NCBI RefSeq assembly: GCF_016859285.1
Contig: NC_053414.1
Location: 25,652,030 to 25,716,029 of the forward strand
From: Xiphias gladius
Taxonomy: Eukaryota > Chordata > Actinopteri > Istiophoriformes > Xiphiidae
Length of the DNA stretch: 64,000 nucleotides
Direction of reading: 5' to 3'
The notes beneath the pieces were generated by a model. The model was not told the origin of the DNA. It saw nothing but the letters and a program-made list of their open reading frames with translations, and did not search any database. The position numbers and the translations under genes were made by a program. Shown one piece after another: positions 1-40,522 of the stretch (its first letter is position 1; every line of letters starts with the position of its first letter).

Positions 1-978
1 GTGATCATTGTGACATCTTAGCATTGTTTACTTTGTGTTGCTCACAACACAGTTAGAGTGTTTTTAATGTTTTCTTTTACTATGAATTGTATCAATCAGA
101 GGGTCCCAGAGGGATTTGTTGTACAATGACCCAACCAGTTTCTATAGCTGCAGATTGCTGTGCACCATCACACAGTCATCTGAAGCCCATCACCGCGCCC
201 TGGACAGGTCACTTTCTTTCACAGGGCAAAAACAAAACACAAACAAGCCCACACTCACAGGGTAATTTACAGTTCCCATAGTTCACCTGGCCCAAATATC
301 TTTGGTCTGTGGGAGGAAACCGAGCATTTAAAAGAATAAAGTAAATACAGACAATTACCTTTTGGCCAGACACTCTCTGCTTTTCTGTCTTAAACAAATC
401 ATGAGTGCATCCTTTGTTTAGGCTTATTATGTAAGACTAAACCTGACAATAAGACGATTAAGCAAGATTGTGGAGCAATCAGAGTTATTGCTGATTGTCT
501 ACAGATGGCAGTGTTGCACAGATAAAGCTTGAGTGAGGAAAGTTTTATCTTTTAAACACCTGCTGGTCCACGTTTCCGTTATTGTTTCAGTTTCAGTCAA
601 ATATGTTGCTGCACTGTGGCCCTCCAAACAAGACATCATGCAGAACATTTAGATTTTGCCTTTTCTAGTGCAAAAAACAAAATATAAATATTTGATGTGT
701 TTGCTCTGAGCATCTGTCAACATCATTGAGTTGCATTATATTAGTCCACATAATTTAGAGGTGCCTATATGATTCCTGTCTTTGATGAGCAGAAAAACTC
801 AGTCCTTTCTGCAAAAAACATAAAATAGAGCTGGGACACAGGAATCTATGGAATGACTGGGTTGAAGAGCTGAAGAGCAGTGATGGTCATGAGTAAACAA
901 GGCCAGGACAGTGAATGGCGGGGTGTGTCGGTTTTGTCTGTGTGTGTGTTTGTGGTGAGACACTGGTTATGTGTTTCC
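1..978. other. Gene-free left edge
   Basis: AT-rich DNA with only short unsupported open frames. Wording near 280-330 ('ggtctgtgggaggaaaccga') resembles a fragment of a dispersed fish repeat. No gene recognised. Confidence 0.45.
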
Positions 979-979
979 C

Positions 980-1024
<45 letters not shown>

Positions 1025-1025
1025 T

Positions 1026-1062
<37 letters not shown>
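979..1062. repeat. (CTGT)n microsatellite
   Basis: About 21 tetranucleotide units with one ctgt-to-cttt interruption near 1023. The open frames across it on both strands are artefacts of the repeat. Confidence 0.95.
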
Positions 1063-3384
<2,322 letters not shown>

Positions 3385-3504
3385 TTGGAGGGCATTTCTT
3401 ACAAACACCCGCATAAAGCCCCTCAGAAAATTAAGCAATAAAAAATTACATTATCATGATGCCTAAAACAGTTTTTTTTAAAAAGGGCTTGTCGAAACCA
3501 ATCC

Positions 3505-3790
3505 TTTAAAGGCGTACACCAGCGATTAAGTATTGCACTTCCATAAAGCTGAGAAACTCACACGGGACAGATTCATACAATAAATTCCATATTCGAAGGA
3601 ACTGGGGCTAAGATATCCTGACTTTAAGACCCTGGATCCTACACTTCCCATGATGCACCAAGATCACTGTGCAGTCCCTGACATCATCAGGGTAATTTTT
3701 TCAGACTTTGGGGCAGAGCTGAGTAGTATTTCTCATGAGAAGTAAACTGATGTTAATGTGTAAAATTGGTGGAGGGCCCCTTTAAAGTGG
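3505..3790 (+). repeat. Dispersed repeat family B, copy 1
   Basis: Shares 'agtattgcact', 'gactcaca/aactcaca', 'agatgtcctgacttt' wording and 'ggatcctacatttcc' in order with the segment at 26.7 kb. No coding capacity. Class unknown; edges are approximate. Confidence 0.5.
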
Positions 3791-4229
3791 ATTCAGTAAA
3801 TGCTGGATGAACATAAGGTCAAATGTTAGGTGTCAATTATTAGACATATGAGGAGGACTCATTATCTGCTGGAGAAAGAAACCCACTGTGATTTCCTTTT
3901 ATTCATTATCCTTTTGAATTTTGAATGTCTCTTTGTAAAAAGTTGCGTTTTCTTTCCTCCTGAAGACTGACAGAATTATCCAAAACTCTTGTAATTGGTT
4001 TATGTATATATTTTCATAAAAAATGAAAACTCCATGATGAAAAGAAAGCACAAACCCACAGTTTCAGATCTTACAGTTGTGACAGTTTCAGTATTAAAAA
4101 CACAGGCTACAAAAGAAAAAGACCTCTCATGCTTGTGGCCCTATAGCAGTTGTTGGTCACTTATGCCTTGGGCCAGCCCTGTTCATGAGTACAGGTAGAT
4201 GCTCAATTCATAACTATTCTATAGCCTCC

Positions 4230-4420
4230 CATTTTAGTTCAGGGTCACAGCTGGGGGTTGGCTTCTATCCCAGGACAAACATATTTACTCTCAAATGTAA
4301 GGAAAAGGCTCCAGTTCACCAAATCTATGTTTTTTGGACTGTGAGGCGAAGGTGGCACTCGCAGGGAGAAATGCACAAGAACATGGGAAGAACAGTGGCC
4401 CATTCCGATGGTGGCTAAGT
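4230..4420 (+). repeat. Fragment of a dispersed fish repeat
   Basis: 'ggttggcttctatccca' and 'tttttggactgtgaggcgaa' are like a repeat with fragments near 20.87-20.97 kb and, on the other strand, 53.26-53.45 kb. Class uncertain. Confidence 0.4.
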
Positions 4421-7276
4421 AGTGGGCGTCACCTGTGCTGAATTTAGCATGCTCTTCCTGTGCGTCTGTGCAAAACTGTTCTGAATCATGCTTAGTTATT
4501 ATTAATACTCCTGCTGTTTCACTTGGCCAAGGTCCCAGATCTGGATTCGCTCGGTGCTGTGCCGTGGCTTTCCAGTGACTATGATTATTTAGTAAACACT
4601 AAGGATGAGTTCCCCTCCATGAGAATTGATAAAGGAAAAAAAAAAAAAACACACGGAAGGAATACGGCCCAGTCTTGAACCCAGGACCTCCTTGCCGTGT
4701 GGTGTCAGTGCTAGCCACTGAGAACTCGCGCATTGTTATTGTGATTTTAAGATTTAATCAGCTTTATTAGTGGCAACTCCTGACCGATTCTGATGTCAAA
4801 AGCAGCAAAGAGTTTCCTTGTAAAATTGCTTTTGGTTTTGCCCCTCTCCATTCAAATGTGCAAGATCAGCTACAGGAAAATGCCCTTACAAGCCTATAGA
4901 GTTACAGTATGGTTATCACAACTAGAGTGGCATGTCACCTTGGTTTCAGTTATGACCTTGGCTGATATGCACAAATATTGGTGGGGCTGCACTTGACAAT
5001 ATAAATTCTTTAACTGCATGGTGTTTCCCTTAAAAACAACAGTTATTCTTCCCAAACTGTTACAAAAGTGGTTATAGAGAAAAATTAAAGTTGTGCAACA
5101 TTATTTAAAAAAAGCCAACCAGTTTATTGGTTGGTGGTATCCCTCTGGAAAAGGCAAGATGTCTCATAAAATAGCACCAAAAAGAGGTTAATTTTCTGAT
5201 TTATATTCACCAAGTCTCCTAAAAAGCCACCTAATCCTTTTTATAGATGTCTGTACAAGATTAAAACCAGAGGAAAGTGATTTCTGCTCCATTATTGAAC
5301 TGTTTACACTTGAAAATCTATCTTGTACACTGTGCAGACCTAGTTTAATCATACTCTAAACCGCCTGCTTTCATGGACACTGGAGAGTGTATTTAGCTTC
5401 GTCTGGTACAAGTTAAATGGCCCTTGTCTGTCTGGCATTATTCCTTCAGTGATATTTTTTTTTTACACTAAAGGGATAGGAGATAATGTTTAAATCTTCT
5501 CCTTATTGTGGGGGAATTGAAAACTCATGCGTGCTCAGGCAATGCTCATCAAGACACTTAGAGAGATTTCTGAATGAACCAGTCGGATAATAACTACTAC
5601 TTATGACTGAAAGCCAACAGAGAAAGCACATTCATGGCAACCCGACGCAAGCCTGTTAAAAGGAAGCATGTAAACAAGCTTGGGAAAATGAGCCAAAAGT
5701 ACAGGCTAGAGTACAGTACAGAAAAGATATTTACCTCAATGGCAAGCTCAGACGCATCAGCTAGTTTATGTTAAGAAGGTGTGCTCAGTATGAGAATTAA
5801 CCAAGCCAGGTAATGTGGGGGATGTGTTTGAGGAGCCACTGTGTTGATTCTTGTAAAAAAGGGTCATTGTTATTATTAATCATTAAGCTTAGGACAGAGG
5901 CATCATGGTTTTCTCATCTGCACTGATTTTCAAAGACAGAGGCAGATTAAGTTAGGGAAACAATTCATCTGAAGCATGTGATGACAAGCCATACAAGCTT
6001 TATTTATGAAACCTGTCATTTAACCAGCATTTCCTGTTAGCCACAGGATGTGGTCTACTTTGCTATGCTGCCCAGCCTTTGCTTTCCTATATGGTTTTCC
6101 GGAAGTCATATTTGTGCTCTCTGATTTACAGAGTGCAAACTGTGGGTTACCAGTGTATGAGTACATACTGTAGTACAAATGGCCCTGCAACAGGAAGCTG
6201 AGTGCTAACTTTGAATTTTGGATATACCATGCGGGCAGATACATAATTTAGTGTAGTGTATGGTGCTCATTTTATCAGCACTTTTATGACTGAATTTAAA
6301 TGAGGGAAAACAGTGAAGGATAGTATGGAAGCATGGAAATAATGGCTTGTGCTCCTGAATACTTTGGCATGAGAGGTTATAGTAAATTGCAGGCGGAGTC
6401 CTAAGTTAAAGCCCAAGAACATAAAGATGCAAACATTTAATAAGTTTTGGGGGTGATTTTGCCACTTAGGTGCTGTTGCTTGGATGATGACTCGCAGGCA
6501 CCCATTCGCAGGCACCCATCTTTGTTACTGTTATTGGGAAACAGCCATGACTCAAATATGCTAAAACAGAAAATTCTGCTAAACAGCTGGCAAGAGTCCT
6601 AAATACTTATAATAAAAAGTGAAGCAGACCAGTGTTAAGGCTCTGGCTAAATTCTGCAGTAATCAGAACATAAAAATATTACATTATAACAACAGCAGCC
6701 AGTGGTAGAAAATTCTGCTGGTCATCACTTCATCATTCTACCACATTGTACTCAACCCATTTGTTTACCAGCCTGAAAAAGACGGTGTTTTTACAGCGCG
6801 CAGGGAGTGGATGATTCCCCAATAAATGTCACAACCACGATTCCAGCCTCCCCCTCAGTTTTTCTTGGTGATATTTTTAGAAGGGCTCGGTCCACAATCC
6901 TCAATTGAAAAGGCGAGGAATTGTTTTTGTTGATGCTCGTCTTACCACTTCAGTGTGGTGACTTGTGTTGAGCTGCTGCCTCCATACGTCACAAGAGGCC
7001 AGAATGAGTGGGAGTCAGGCTCCAGGCTCCAGGCTCTATTAAGGGGTGAGCCACTCACCCAGGTTATTGGGCAACAAGTGATGGGGGACCGTCCCATGGA
7101 TTTCCACTCGCTGCTATTTCGGGGCTGCATCGGGTCTGTTTTCAGTTTACAGAGAAGCCACAATATCCTATTAAGAATTGTTAAAGTAAATGAGCAGTGT
7201 TTACTCAGAAGGCCTGTTTGGTTGCACTTGGGCTCCTGAGTCTCTGCAGATGGTACATGAGGCAGATCAAGGCTGT

Positions 7277-7370
7277 GGATAGATGGATGGGTGGATGGAT
7301 GGATGGATGGAGAGATGGATACATAGTATATACTGTAGGTGGATGGATGGATGGATGGATGGATGATTGG
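7277..7370. repeat. (GATG)n microsatellite
   Basis: Two blocks of ggat/gatg units split by about 30 bases of degenerate sequence. Confidence 0.85.
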
Positions 7371-8938
7371 TTAGATGCATGGATGAAAATACAAGCTACA
7401 CATTACTTTTAATTATTATGTCTCATTAATCCACACCATTTTTTAAGAATATATTTAATCTCAACTTTACACAACTTAAATTTTAACCTCCTATTAAAAC
7501 TGTATTTTTAAATAAAATTTAAACGTATGCTTAATTTAGGACAAAAAGGGAATTGCACCAGACATGAAGTAGTTCAAGAGTAAACCTCCGATTTCTCGCC
7601 TACAGCTGCAAAAGTCCAGCAATGCTGTGTCCTGCTGGCCCACAGCCAGCATCTCCACTTTGTTTAGAAGCTGTCTAAGCCTGTTTGCACTGTGGCTGGG
7701 TCAGCTGTGAGGCACAGCCAGGTCAGACCCAACCAAAACTCCCCATTGGCTGACACATAAAGCAAAGCTACCCAATGTTGTGCCTGTGGCTTGAATTTAG
7801 CCCCCTCCCAAAAAAATAGGCCTTCAAAATTGCTCTAAAAAGTGTTCAAGTTTTGGAGCATAGTCTATTCTGATTGTATTCATAAAGAAAATGCTGATGA
7901 CTGACTTATCACAAAGCATAATAGTTTTTTTTATTTAACCTCTGGAAATAGATTGAAAGTGATCTGTTACATTCCTACAACAAAAAGCTGAAATCAATTA
8001 ATACTTAGTTTTTAGGATTTGCCAGAAAATGTCATTTAAAAAACTGAATGACCTCAATACTAGTTTACTTGACGTCAGCCATGAGAAACACATGACACAT
8101 AGTAATCTATTGCCAAACACGTCTGTCAGTCTGGGATCTGTGTTGAAAGTCAAGAGGAAGTGGAAAAAACACTCTATTGTAAGGAATTATTCACAATTTT
8201 AGTTGAAATGCAAACAAAAATTGTGAATAATAATTGTGATAATGTCTGAAGTAATCATTAGATTTATAACCAAGAAGCCAACACATTTCCTCCTTATATT
8301 TAACATAAAACATTTTTTCACTCAGACTCAGAAACCTAATTTAAGTCTTTTGTAATTATTTAAAAGTTATTTCTTTATTGACAGAGTAAACTATACAGTA
8401 TAAACCTTTTGAATGGTGGATCACTTTTTTTAACATACTGTATAAGCATATATAAGTAAGCACAATAAATGCAAAAAATAACTGGCATTGACGTGTTTAT
8501 TTACATTGCTTGAGAGCAATTGCTCCAAACCAGTTGTGCTCCACCTCAGCCATTCCTTCGTCTGGCTGTCATCTCGCGTGGTTTTCCTCTGAAGGATAAT
8601 CACAGCACAGTTTCGTTCAGACACCTTCTGGTTCCAGGGTCAGTGGGAAAATGATTGCAAGCCATCTGCTGTCTGAGAAGGAAAAGAGCAACTTTACTGT
8701 GTCTGAGGTTTGGAGATGTCGGGTTGAGATTTAAAAAAAAACAACAACAACTACAAAAAAAAACTTGGACCTTTGCAATTACCTTCCTAATTCTAAATTG
8801 GTCCTGCAACCAAATTTTCTCTTACTGCTGCATATGGGGTGACTAAAATAAATAGAGTAAATATCATGGGCAAGGAGCTGGTGAAAGCCAAACTTGGAGC
8901 TTTTCCGCTGAGCCCTCCATAGCATTAGTTTGACATTT

Positions 8939-9481
8939 TGGGAAATATGCTTTTTTGCTTTCTTGCTGAGAGTTAGATGAGGAGTTCAATGCCTGTCCAG
9001 TAAAAATTTGCGGCTACAGCCAACAGCCGTTTAGCTCAATTCAGTAACAAGCCTGAAAAACGGCAAAACAGTGACCTAGGTAGCTCTGTCCCAAGGTAAT
9101 AAAATCTACCTACCAGCACCTCAAAAGCTCAGTAATTAATATGTTATTCACTGTTTGTTTAATAATTAGAAAATACTGTTAGTCACATAACCCCCCAGAA
9201 AACTGCAAAGGGTTGTTTTTACAATTGGGTTTTTATGCTGATTAAACAAACAATAATTAACTTGTTAGTAAGTGAGCTTTAAGGTGTGTTAGAACAGAAT
9301 AGGACCACATATCAGCCTATGACTATTCTCAGAAACTCCAGTTCTTTCACTTTTTTCCTTAGCCACCTGTTTCCCCCTGTTTCCACTCTTTATGCTAAGC
9401 TAAGCTAATTGGCTGCTGGCTGTGGCAATTTATTTACCAGAGAGCAGATGTTAGATTGGTATTGATCTTATTTCCCCAAAG
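8939..9481 (+). mobile_element. TIR element, family A copy 1
   Basis: Starts TTTGACATTTTGGGAAA, continues 'gagagttagatgagga', and ends in a decayed inverted copy ('tttccccaaag') after 'gctaagctaagctaat'. There is no coding capacity, so it looks like a non-autonomous DNA transposon (MITE). Related copies lie at about 23.2 and 61.5 kb. The family name is unknown to me. Confidence 0.6.
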
Positions 9482-9489
9482 CTTTATTA

Positions 9490-9534
9490 TGTGTGTGTGT
9501 GTGTGTGTGTGTGTGTTTGTGTTTGTGTGTGTGT
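9490..9534. repeat. (GT)n compound microsatellite
   Basis: GT units with tttgt interruptions. Confidence 0.85.
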
Positions 9535-9729
9535 CTTTCTATGGTTATGTGGACAATGTTTGGTTTGAAATCATTTTGTTTGAACATTTTGGCCGGTCCT
9601 CACAATTTCAAAGGGCTGTCTGAGGATTAAGACTTGGTTTTAGGGTTAAGGTTAGAATTAGGGTAAAGTTTGGGGTTAGGCAAGGTGGTTATTATTATGT
9701 CAATGAGTGTCCTCACAACTAATGTAAGA

Positions 9730-9732
<3 letters not shown>

Positions 9733-9812
<80 letters not shown>
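9733..9812. repeat. (GT)40 microsatellite
   Basis: An unbroken GT run next to a degenerate 'ttagggttaagg' stretch at about 9640-9680. Confidence 0.95.
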
Positions 9813-9814
<2 letters not shown>

Positions 9815-11277
9815 ACATTATGTGAGTAATCAAGTTGAGAGTATTTGGACTTCATATGAATGAGAAGCTCCTCAGCAGGTGCCAATGCAGCAGAGTAATA
9901 AATACTCTTAGGCTCATATCACTCACAGAGGCATGTGAGACGGGTCTAGAATCTGCAGACTGAGGAAACAGGTCTGACGCAGAGAGATACACGCATACAG
10001 TATCATCCTCATCATATCAACTTGCCCAGCGCAGCAGTCCTTCTGACAGACAGGAAGCAGGTAAGAGTCAAAGCTCAGTCTCCACTATAGAGCGAAGCAG
10101 TGAGGACAGATTAAGCTGGCAGTGTGGGTAAAAGCGGGAGGGACAAAAGCGGAAGACAGAGCCCAGTTATAATTGCTTGCGTAGGCTGGCGCATCTGAAT
10201 TAACAGGCTGCACTGGAGCTGTGCTGCTCATTTAAAACTGCTTATTTAAGTGCTAAGAGGGGGAAAAAAATACAGAATTGATATTTTATTCACTTTTCTC
10301 TTAATCCATTTTAGGCCTCTCCCTTTGCTTTGCTGTTGCTAAATTTGTCTCCCCTTGCTCATACGTAAGAAGCCAAAATGACACCATTATTTTGACTAGA
10401 CTGTTTTTCCTCCCAGGGAGAGAAGCCAGAGGAAGTGTAGGTGATCCTAGACTGGTTAACCACCGCTCGACCAAGGATTGGCCGGGGCACTGCCACCCCC
10501 GCAGCCACCCTCTGCATCCACCGCCTGCCAGATCCACGTTACTACTACTAAACACAATGAACCACAAGCGGCCCCGCTCCAGCGCCAGCCTCCCATCAGG
10601 TCCATGCTGGGTGTTTTCTCTCTCCCCATTGGTGTAGACAGTCTGCCTTCTTGCCATCAGCTGGCACGGAGCTTGTTTGGGTCGTATCTACAGGCCAGAC
10701 GTGCATGTGTTTGTGTACGTTGACCTGTCTTGGGCCTGTACCAGCAGTTTGCACAGCTCATTGCATGTGAACGACTCTATGTGTTTGTTGTTTTTGTGCT
10801 ACTTTTCTCTATTCGTTGCAACACTTCCAACCTCAGGCTCCTGCCTGGGTTTGATCAGCCGAGGAGTCTTGGCTCAGAGGCTGCGCTGAAGTTTATTCTG
10901 GAAGCAACGGGAGATATCAAATGATCTCTTCTCCAACCTTTATGGACAACCTTTACAAACATTCCCAACATTTATACAGCAATTTCAAGACAGCACATGT
11001 AAACTTAGCCTGGGGTGGGTGGGGGACAGTGCACAGGGCTCCTTTCAAGAAAAGTTATCACACACTCCTAAAAATGTCCTTCTACAGCCAAGCACCAGAT
11101 GTTGTCATTTGTCCACTGTTGATTAGAAAACACAAACACGCTGCCGCAGAGATTCGAGCCTGTCAGTTACTTGACTTAAAACAGAAAGGGAACACATGCC
11201 AAAATCTCTTTCTCTCTCAGTTTTTACACCCTGGGACAAAAAGGTGTACTGTAAGCACTGCAGTCTGTGTTACAGTT

Positions 11278-11359
<82 letters not shown>

Positions 11360-12854
11360 TCCACCCCACTGGTTGTGGCATACCCCCTGAGGTGTTTCGG
11401 ACCATTTCTTGATGGTAGCAACACTCAGGTCAGGCTGTGGGACTGAGACATAACACGACAGTCAGTTAGACCATGGATGTTGGCTTTGTTTAGATCTGTC
11501 TGAAAACTACATTAGGCTTTGTTACACTATTTTTTTTTTTCTCTTAATCCTCTGTGCAGCCTTTGGTTAACGCTGAAGCCAGCAGGTAAAACTCTGGGGA
11601 CAGCAAACAGTCATTTTGAATCTTCTGACCTTCTTACCAGATCTAAAAACACCTAACGCAAAATATTTATTTCTAACCAATACTTTTAACCACAATTATA
11701 GTTCCAGGTCCCTATCTTTATGTCACCTCCAATTGCACCGTAAAACAACAGCTTCTTTTTTTTTAAATTTCACATTCAAATGATTTCAAATGTCATGTTG
11801 CATAATTATCATCATCTTACACCAGGAGCTGAAGTGCTGAATAAAAGCACTCGCTTGCCTGGAAGAAAAACATAAAGTGATGACTCACCTTTAAAAGAAT
11901 AATAATCTCATATTGCACATGGCGAGACACAGGGCCAGATGGTGGTCTGCCTCTCTGCCTAACTTTCCATGTTTCTTCTCTGTGGTGATGGCAGTGCTGG
12001 TGTTAGTCCCAGTTGAGACGGTGTCATACTTTCCTGCGCAGCTGCTGCACTGAAGTTTTCCCCTGTGTCCTGACCAGTGACCATCATCACGCCATTGAAT
12101 GATGCATTTCAGCAGATTACCCATAGCTACGCGGACACACACTCTTGTTTTTTTGCTTATATAGTATATAATAATATATCTGGAGACAAATGTTGCTAAA
12201 TGTTTATTTTATGATGGTTTTTTTATCCCAGAGTCAGTTCAAGTATTTGCACACTTGCCCTTAACGACACAAAATAGTGACATAAACTAACTGTTAATAT
12301 CAATATACTCCGTCATTGGCTGAACAACCAAGCCCCTCTTATTTAAGATGGCAACAGACATTAAAACCTAATCTCTCTAATAATTCAACCTGACCCTTGC
12401 TTGCTGTCTTCATATATTCCACTTACAGTGCAAGTTTTTTTTCCAATAAGATGACTAATTAACCAGTTCATTCTCTTTTCTTCCCGTATCAGCAAGTTGT
12501 TTTGCAATACTTGGAAATGCATGTGATGCTTTGCACCACTGAGGTGATTATATATACTGACTATATATTTCCACTCAACAAAAATAGTAAAATAAGCATG
12601 CATATGTCTGGAATGAAATCATAAGTTTGTGACTCATCCAATGTATTACAAATCACTGCTAGTGTCCAGCTGCAAGGTGTTTTCACACATACGAGCTGCT
12701 TTGTTAAGCTTTGCAGCACAATGGTGATACATATAAATAGATGTCACACAACAGTGACTAGTGTTGGTAATATCCTGGATTAAAGTTAAGTGGAGTCTCA
12801 GTTTAAAAGGTATGTCTGTGCACAAACAGACACCATGTCGTCAGACGACTGGTG
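9813..12854. other. Gene-free stretch upstream of abcc6
   Basis: Contains a (CA)n tract at 11279-11357. A donor-like 'aggtaagagt' at about 10060 follows leader-like sequence and could end an upstream abcc6 5' UTR exon, but this is unproved. No coding exon recognised. Confidence 0.4.
11279..11357. repeat. (CA)n microsatellite
   Basis: About 39 CA units, unbroken. Confidence 0.95.
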
Positions 12855-13029
12855 GTTTGGGATGTGGGGAAAAGGGGGGGAAAAGGGAACGAGAAAGGAG
12901 GTAAGGGGCAGTGAGTGAAAGTGGGAGGAGTGTATCTGGGTGTGGGACTGTCATCCCATTGAGGGGAGTAGCTGTGGTGTTTTGATTGAAAGCCGGCAGA
13001 TGTGGGAGAGAAGAGAGGGAGAGGGGTGT

Positions 13030-13062
<33 letters not shown>

Positions 13063-13494
13063 CCACCCACCCAACAAGTAGACACACTCATAAACAGCAG
13101 GCAGACGGAGAGAGAGTCAGAAAGACACAGGATCTCAGGGCAGCAGCAGTTCAAACAGCAAGGGAGACAGAAACAGGGCTTCATTAAGAGAAGATGTTTT
13201 ATTAAAGGGAAGGAAAAGTCACACAGACACACTCAAACACACACACACTAATAAACACAGAGCGTGCCACCCAGACAGAACTGGCTAAACCCAAGACATA
13301 CAACCACTAGCTAGAGAGGAAAAGTCTAATAAAGACACACATACTGTAGTCCTTCTCCTTCCCTTCACATTCACGCACACACATACACACACACATACAA
13401 ACACACAGGCTGGTGCTGGTGCTACCCAGCGTGAGGAGCAGGGCTGTTCGATCCCAACACGTGGAGCATCAAGGTGGAAGGAGCAAGCGAGTGG
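12855..13494 (+). promoter_or_regulatory. Probable abcc6 5' flank and 5' UTR, purine-rich
   Basis: The 640 bases before the abcc6 start codon hold a polypurine block (about 12855-12930, G and A with few breaks), an (AG)13 tract at 13030-13055 and a CA-rich segment near 13376-13405. The last roughly 200 bases before the ATG read like an untranslated exon leader. I see no clear TATA box, so the transcription start is not fixed. The role is inferred from position only. Confidence 0.35.
13030..13055. repeat. (AG)13 microsatellite
   Basis: A pure AG run within the purine-rich flank of abcc6 exon 1. Confidence 0.9.
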
Positions 13495-38729
<25,235 letters not shown>

Positions 38730-40050
38730 GCCTTTGTTGGGCCTCGTACCATGGAGCTGGTGATCTGGTGTACAGATGTGGCACCTTATTTGCGTGGCTC
38801 TCCAACACATGTTAAATTGGGCCATTCCAAGATTTGTGGCAGCTCAAAACGCCTCTCCAAGAGGGCGTTGTTGATGAATCTCAAGAGCAGCTGCTGACAC
38901 AGTCCCTACAGTATTTGTTGGTTTTTAACACACACAGACAAGCTGTCCTATGTCAGGAAAAGACAGTGTTAACCTCAGATGATGAAAATTCAAAACAAAG
39001 CTACAGTGGATTGTTGAGAGTTTCCAAGCTATAAATATTGTATATAGAGTAGCGGAGTCAGTTTATTCCATGAAAGGATTAAGCCAAAGGCTGGAATGAG
39101 AGTGCTACAAATCTTAAGGATTTTCATTCTCTTTTTGAATGGGAGCTATATTATTTTTGTAGTTTTGTAATTGTTTCTAAATCACATGACACATTTCTTG
39201 ATGTTCTCTCAGGCTTAAATGTTAATGTTTACTCATACTTTTTTTAGCCTTGTATACCAAAAAAAGAGACAATTTTGTAACTTCAAATTGATATAAATCT
39301 TCTTGTCCCAGGAACTAGGGCAGGAAATACTCTGACACACTAACCTTAAAAAGTTTCACGCTGGCAAACGCAGAGGAAGTGAGGGTTTGCAGCCCTCAAA
39401 ATCTGAGCTCGAAGCAGCCAATCTGGAGTTTTTATATGTCAGATAAAAGAGGAAAAGATTGACGTGAGCCAAAATATTAGCAACCGTCCAACTATGTTGT
39501 GGCTGTTATATATTTCTGTCAAAGTAAACACATAAAAAAGTCAATAGAGACCTTGCTGGTCAGACTTAACCTGACACCAGTAGTAAAAACCACCATGAAT
39601 GAAGAGAATGCCTCTTCAAAACAATGGCGATAAATCTCTGTGTGATTGCCTCTCTGCCTCCGCCACACAAACTCAGGCCAAACACACACACACACACACA
39701 GAGAAGAAAGAAAATCAGTATTTTCCTTTTGGTGCTGACATGACAGACTGTATATAATCCACAATGACCTTTATTCTCGATTCAAAGGAAGAACCCTATG
39801 AACTTTTCAAAGAGAAGAGGCGTTTACTGTTTTTGTCTTACTGGTTTAGACAATATATTCTCAGAGAAACGCTATAGTTTATTTATGTCACATGACAAAA
39901 TGTATTAAGTGTCCTTATAATTCTGAGGATTGTATTGTATTTATACTTTTTATTACAAGCTTGTTCATTTTTCACTGACCATTTACTGTCAATGTACTGT
40001 CTTGTTCCATACATCATGCTGGATAAATAAAATTTATTTGAATCCATAGT
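38730..40050 (+). other. abcc6: abcc6 3' UTR
   Basis: About 1.3 kb between the abcc6 stop codon and a canonical AATAAA at 40026-40031. It is AT-rich and contains a (CA)10 tract at 39681-39700. No other gene signal. The 3' end is inferred from the poly(A) signal. Confidence 0.6.
40026..40031 (+). terminator. abcc6: abcc6 poly(A) signal
   Basis: Canonical AATAAA, the only strong one seen between the abcc6 stop and the cep20 start. Cleavage would be expected about 10-30 bases later. Confidence 0.6.
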
Positions 40051-40522
40051 CGTGCTTGAATTCATGTCTTTTTAAGGGAGTGTGGCATAAAATGTATAAA
40101 CATACATGCTTTAAGGCAGCCCTTTAAATACCCATTTAAATAAAAAATAGAAATGTAATGAAAAAAAGTACTCCAGAGTGACCGAGACAGGTTGACAGCA
40201 CATTTGACTGTAGTGATGGTTTAGCTGTATGTACTGACATTTTTACTTTTGTATCAGTGGTAATGCAGAGTTTATAGTGCAGTATAAAGTAGTATGATTG
40301 GCCACATTCTGGTGCATGCAACCAGAGATGTCATGCCCCGTGCAAAGTGAAGCTCAAGCATCCACATCAAGTAACAATAAGCAAAACAGTGGAGGAAGAC
40401 TTGAACTGTCGTTCAGCATTGTAAGTTGTCTAGTTAGTTGTAGTTACTAAACTCAGCCACTAGATGGCATGAAGTCTACGGCATGAACAGCAGCAGATTG
40501 TCGTCTGTTTACACTTGTTGCA
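40051..40522 (+). promoter_or_regulatory. cep20 upstream spacer, probable promoter
   Basis: The whole space between the abcc6 poly(A) site and the cep20 start codon is about 470 bases, so it must hold the cep20 promoter and 5' UTR unless they overlap the abcc6 3' UTR. No TATA box stands out. The role is inferred from position. Confidence 0.45.

Larger units (their letters stand above)
3791..8938. other. Gene-free stretch
   Basis: About 5 kb of AT-rich DNA with a dispersed-repeat fragment (about 4230-4420), an A-run near 4637-4649 and a (GATG)n tract at about 7277-7370. No exon or RNA gene recognised. Confidence 0.45.

Noticed and set aside
4660..4725. tRNA-like wording ('cttgaacccaggacctc')
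   Set aside because: Resembles the B box of a tRNA-derived SINE, but no cloverleaf or A box could be made out, so it is not a tRNA gene.
9636..9682. Possible interstitial telomere repeat (ttaggg-like)
   Set aside because: Units are degenerate (ttagggttaaggttagaattaggg) and belong to a dispersed repeat; similar short phrases occur near 17350 and 19600.
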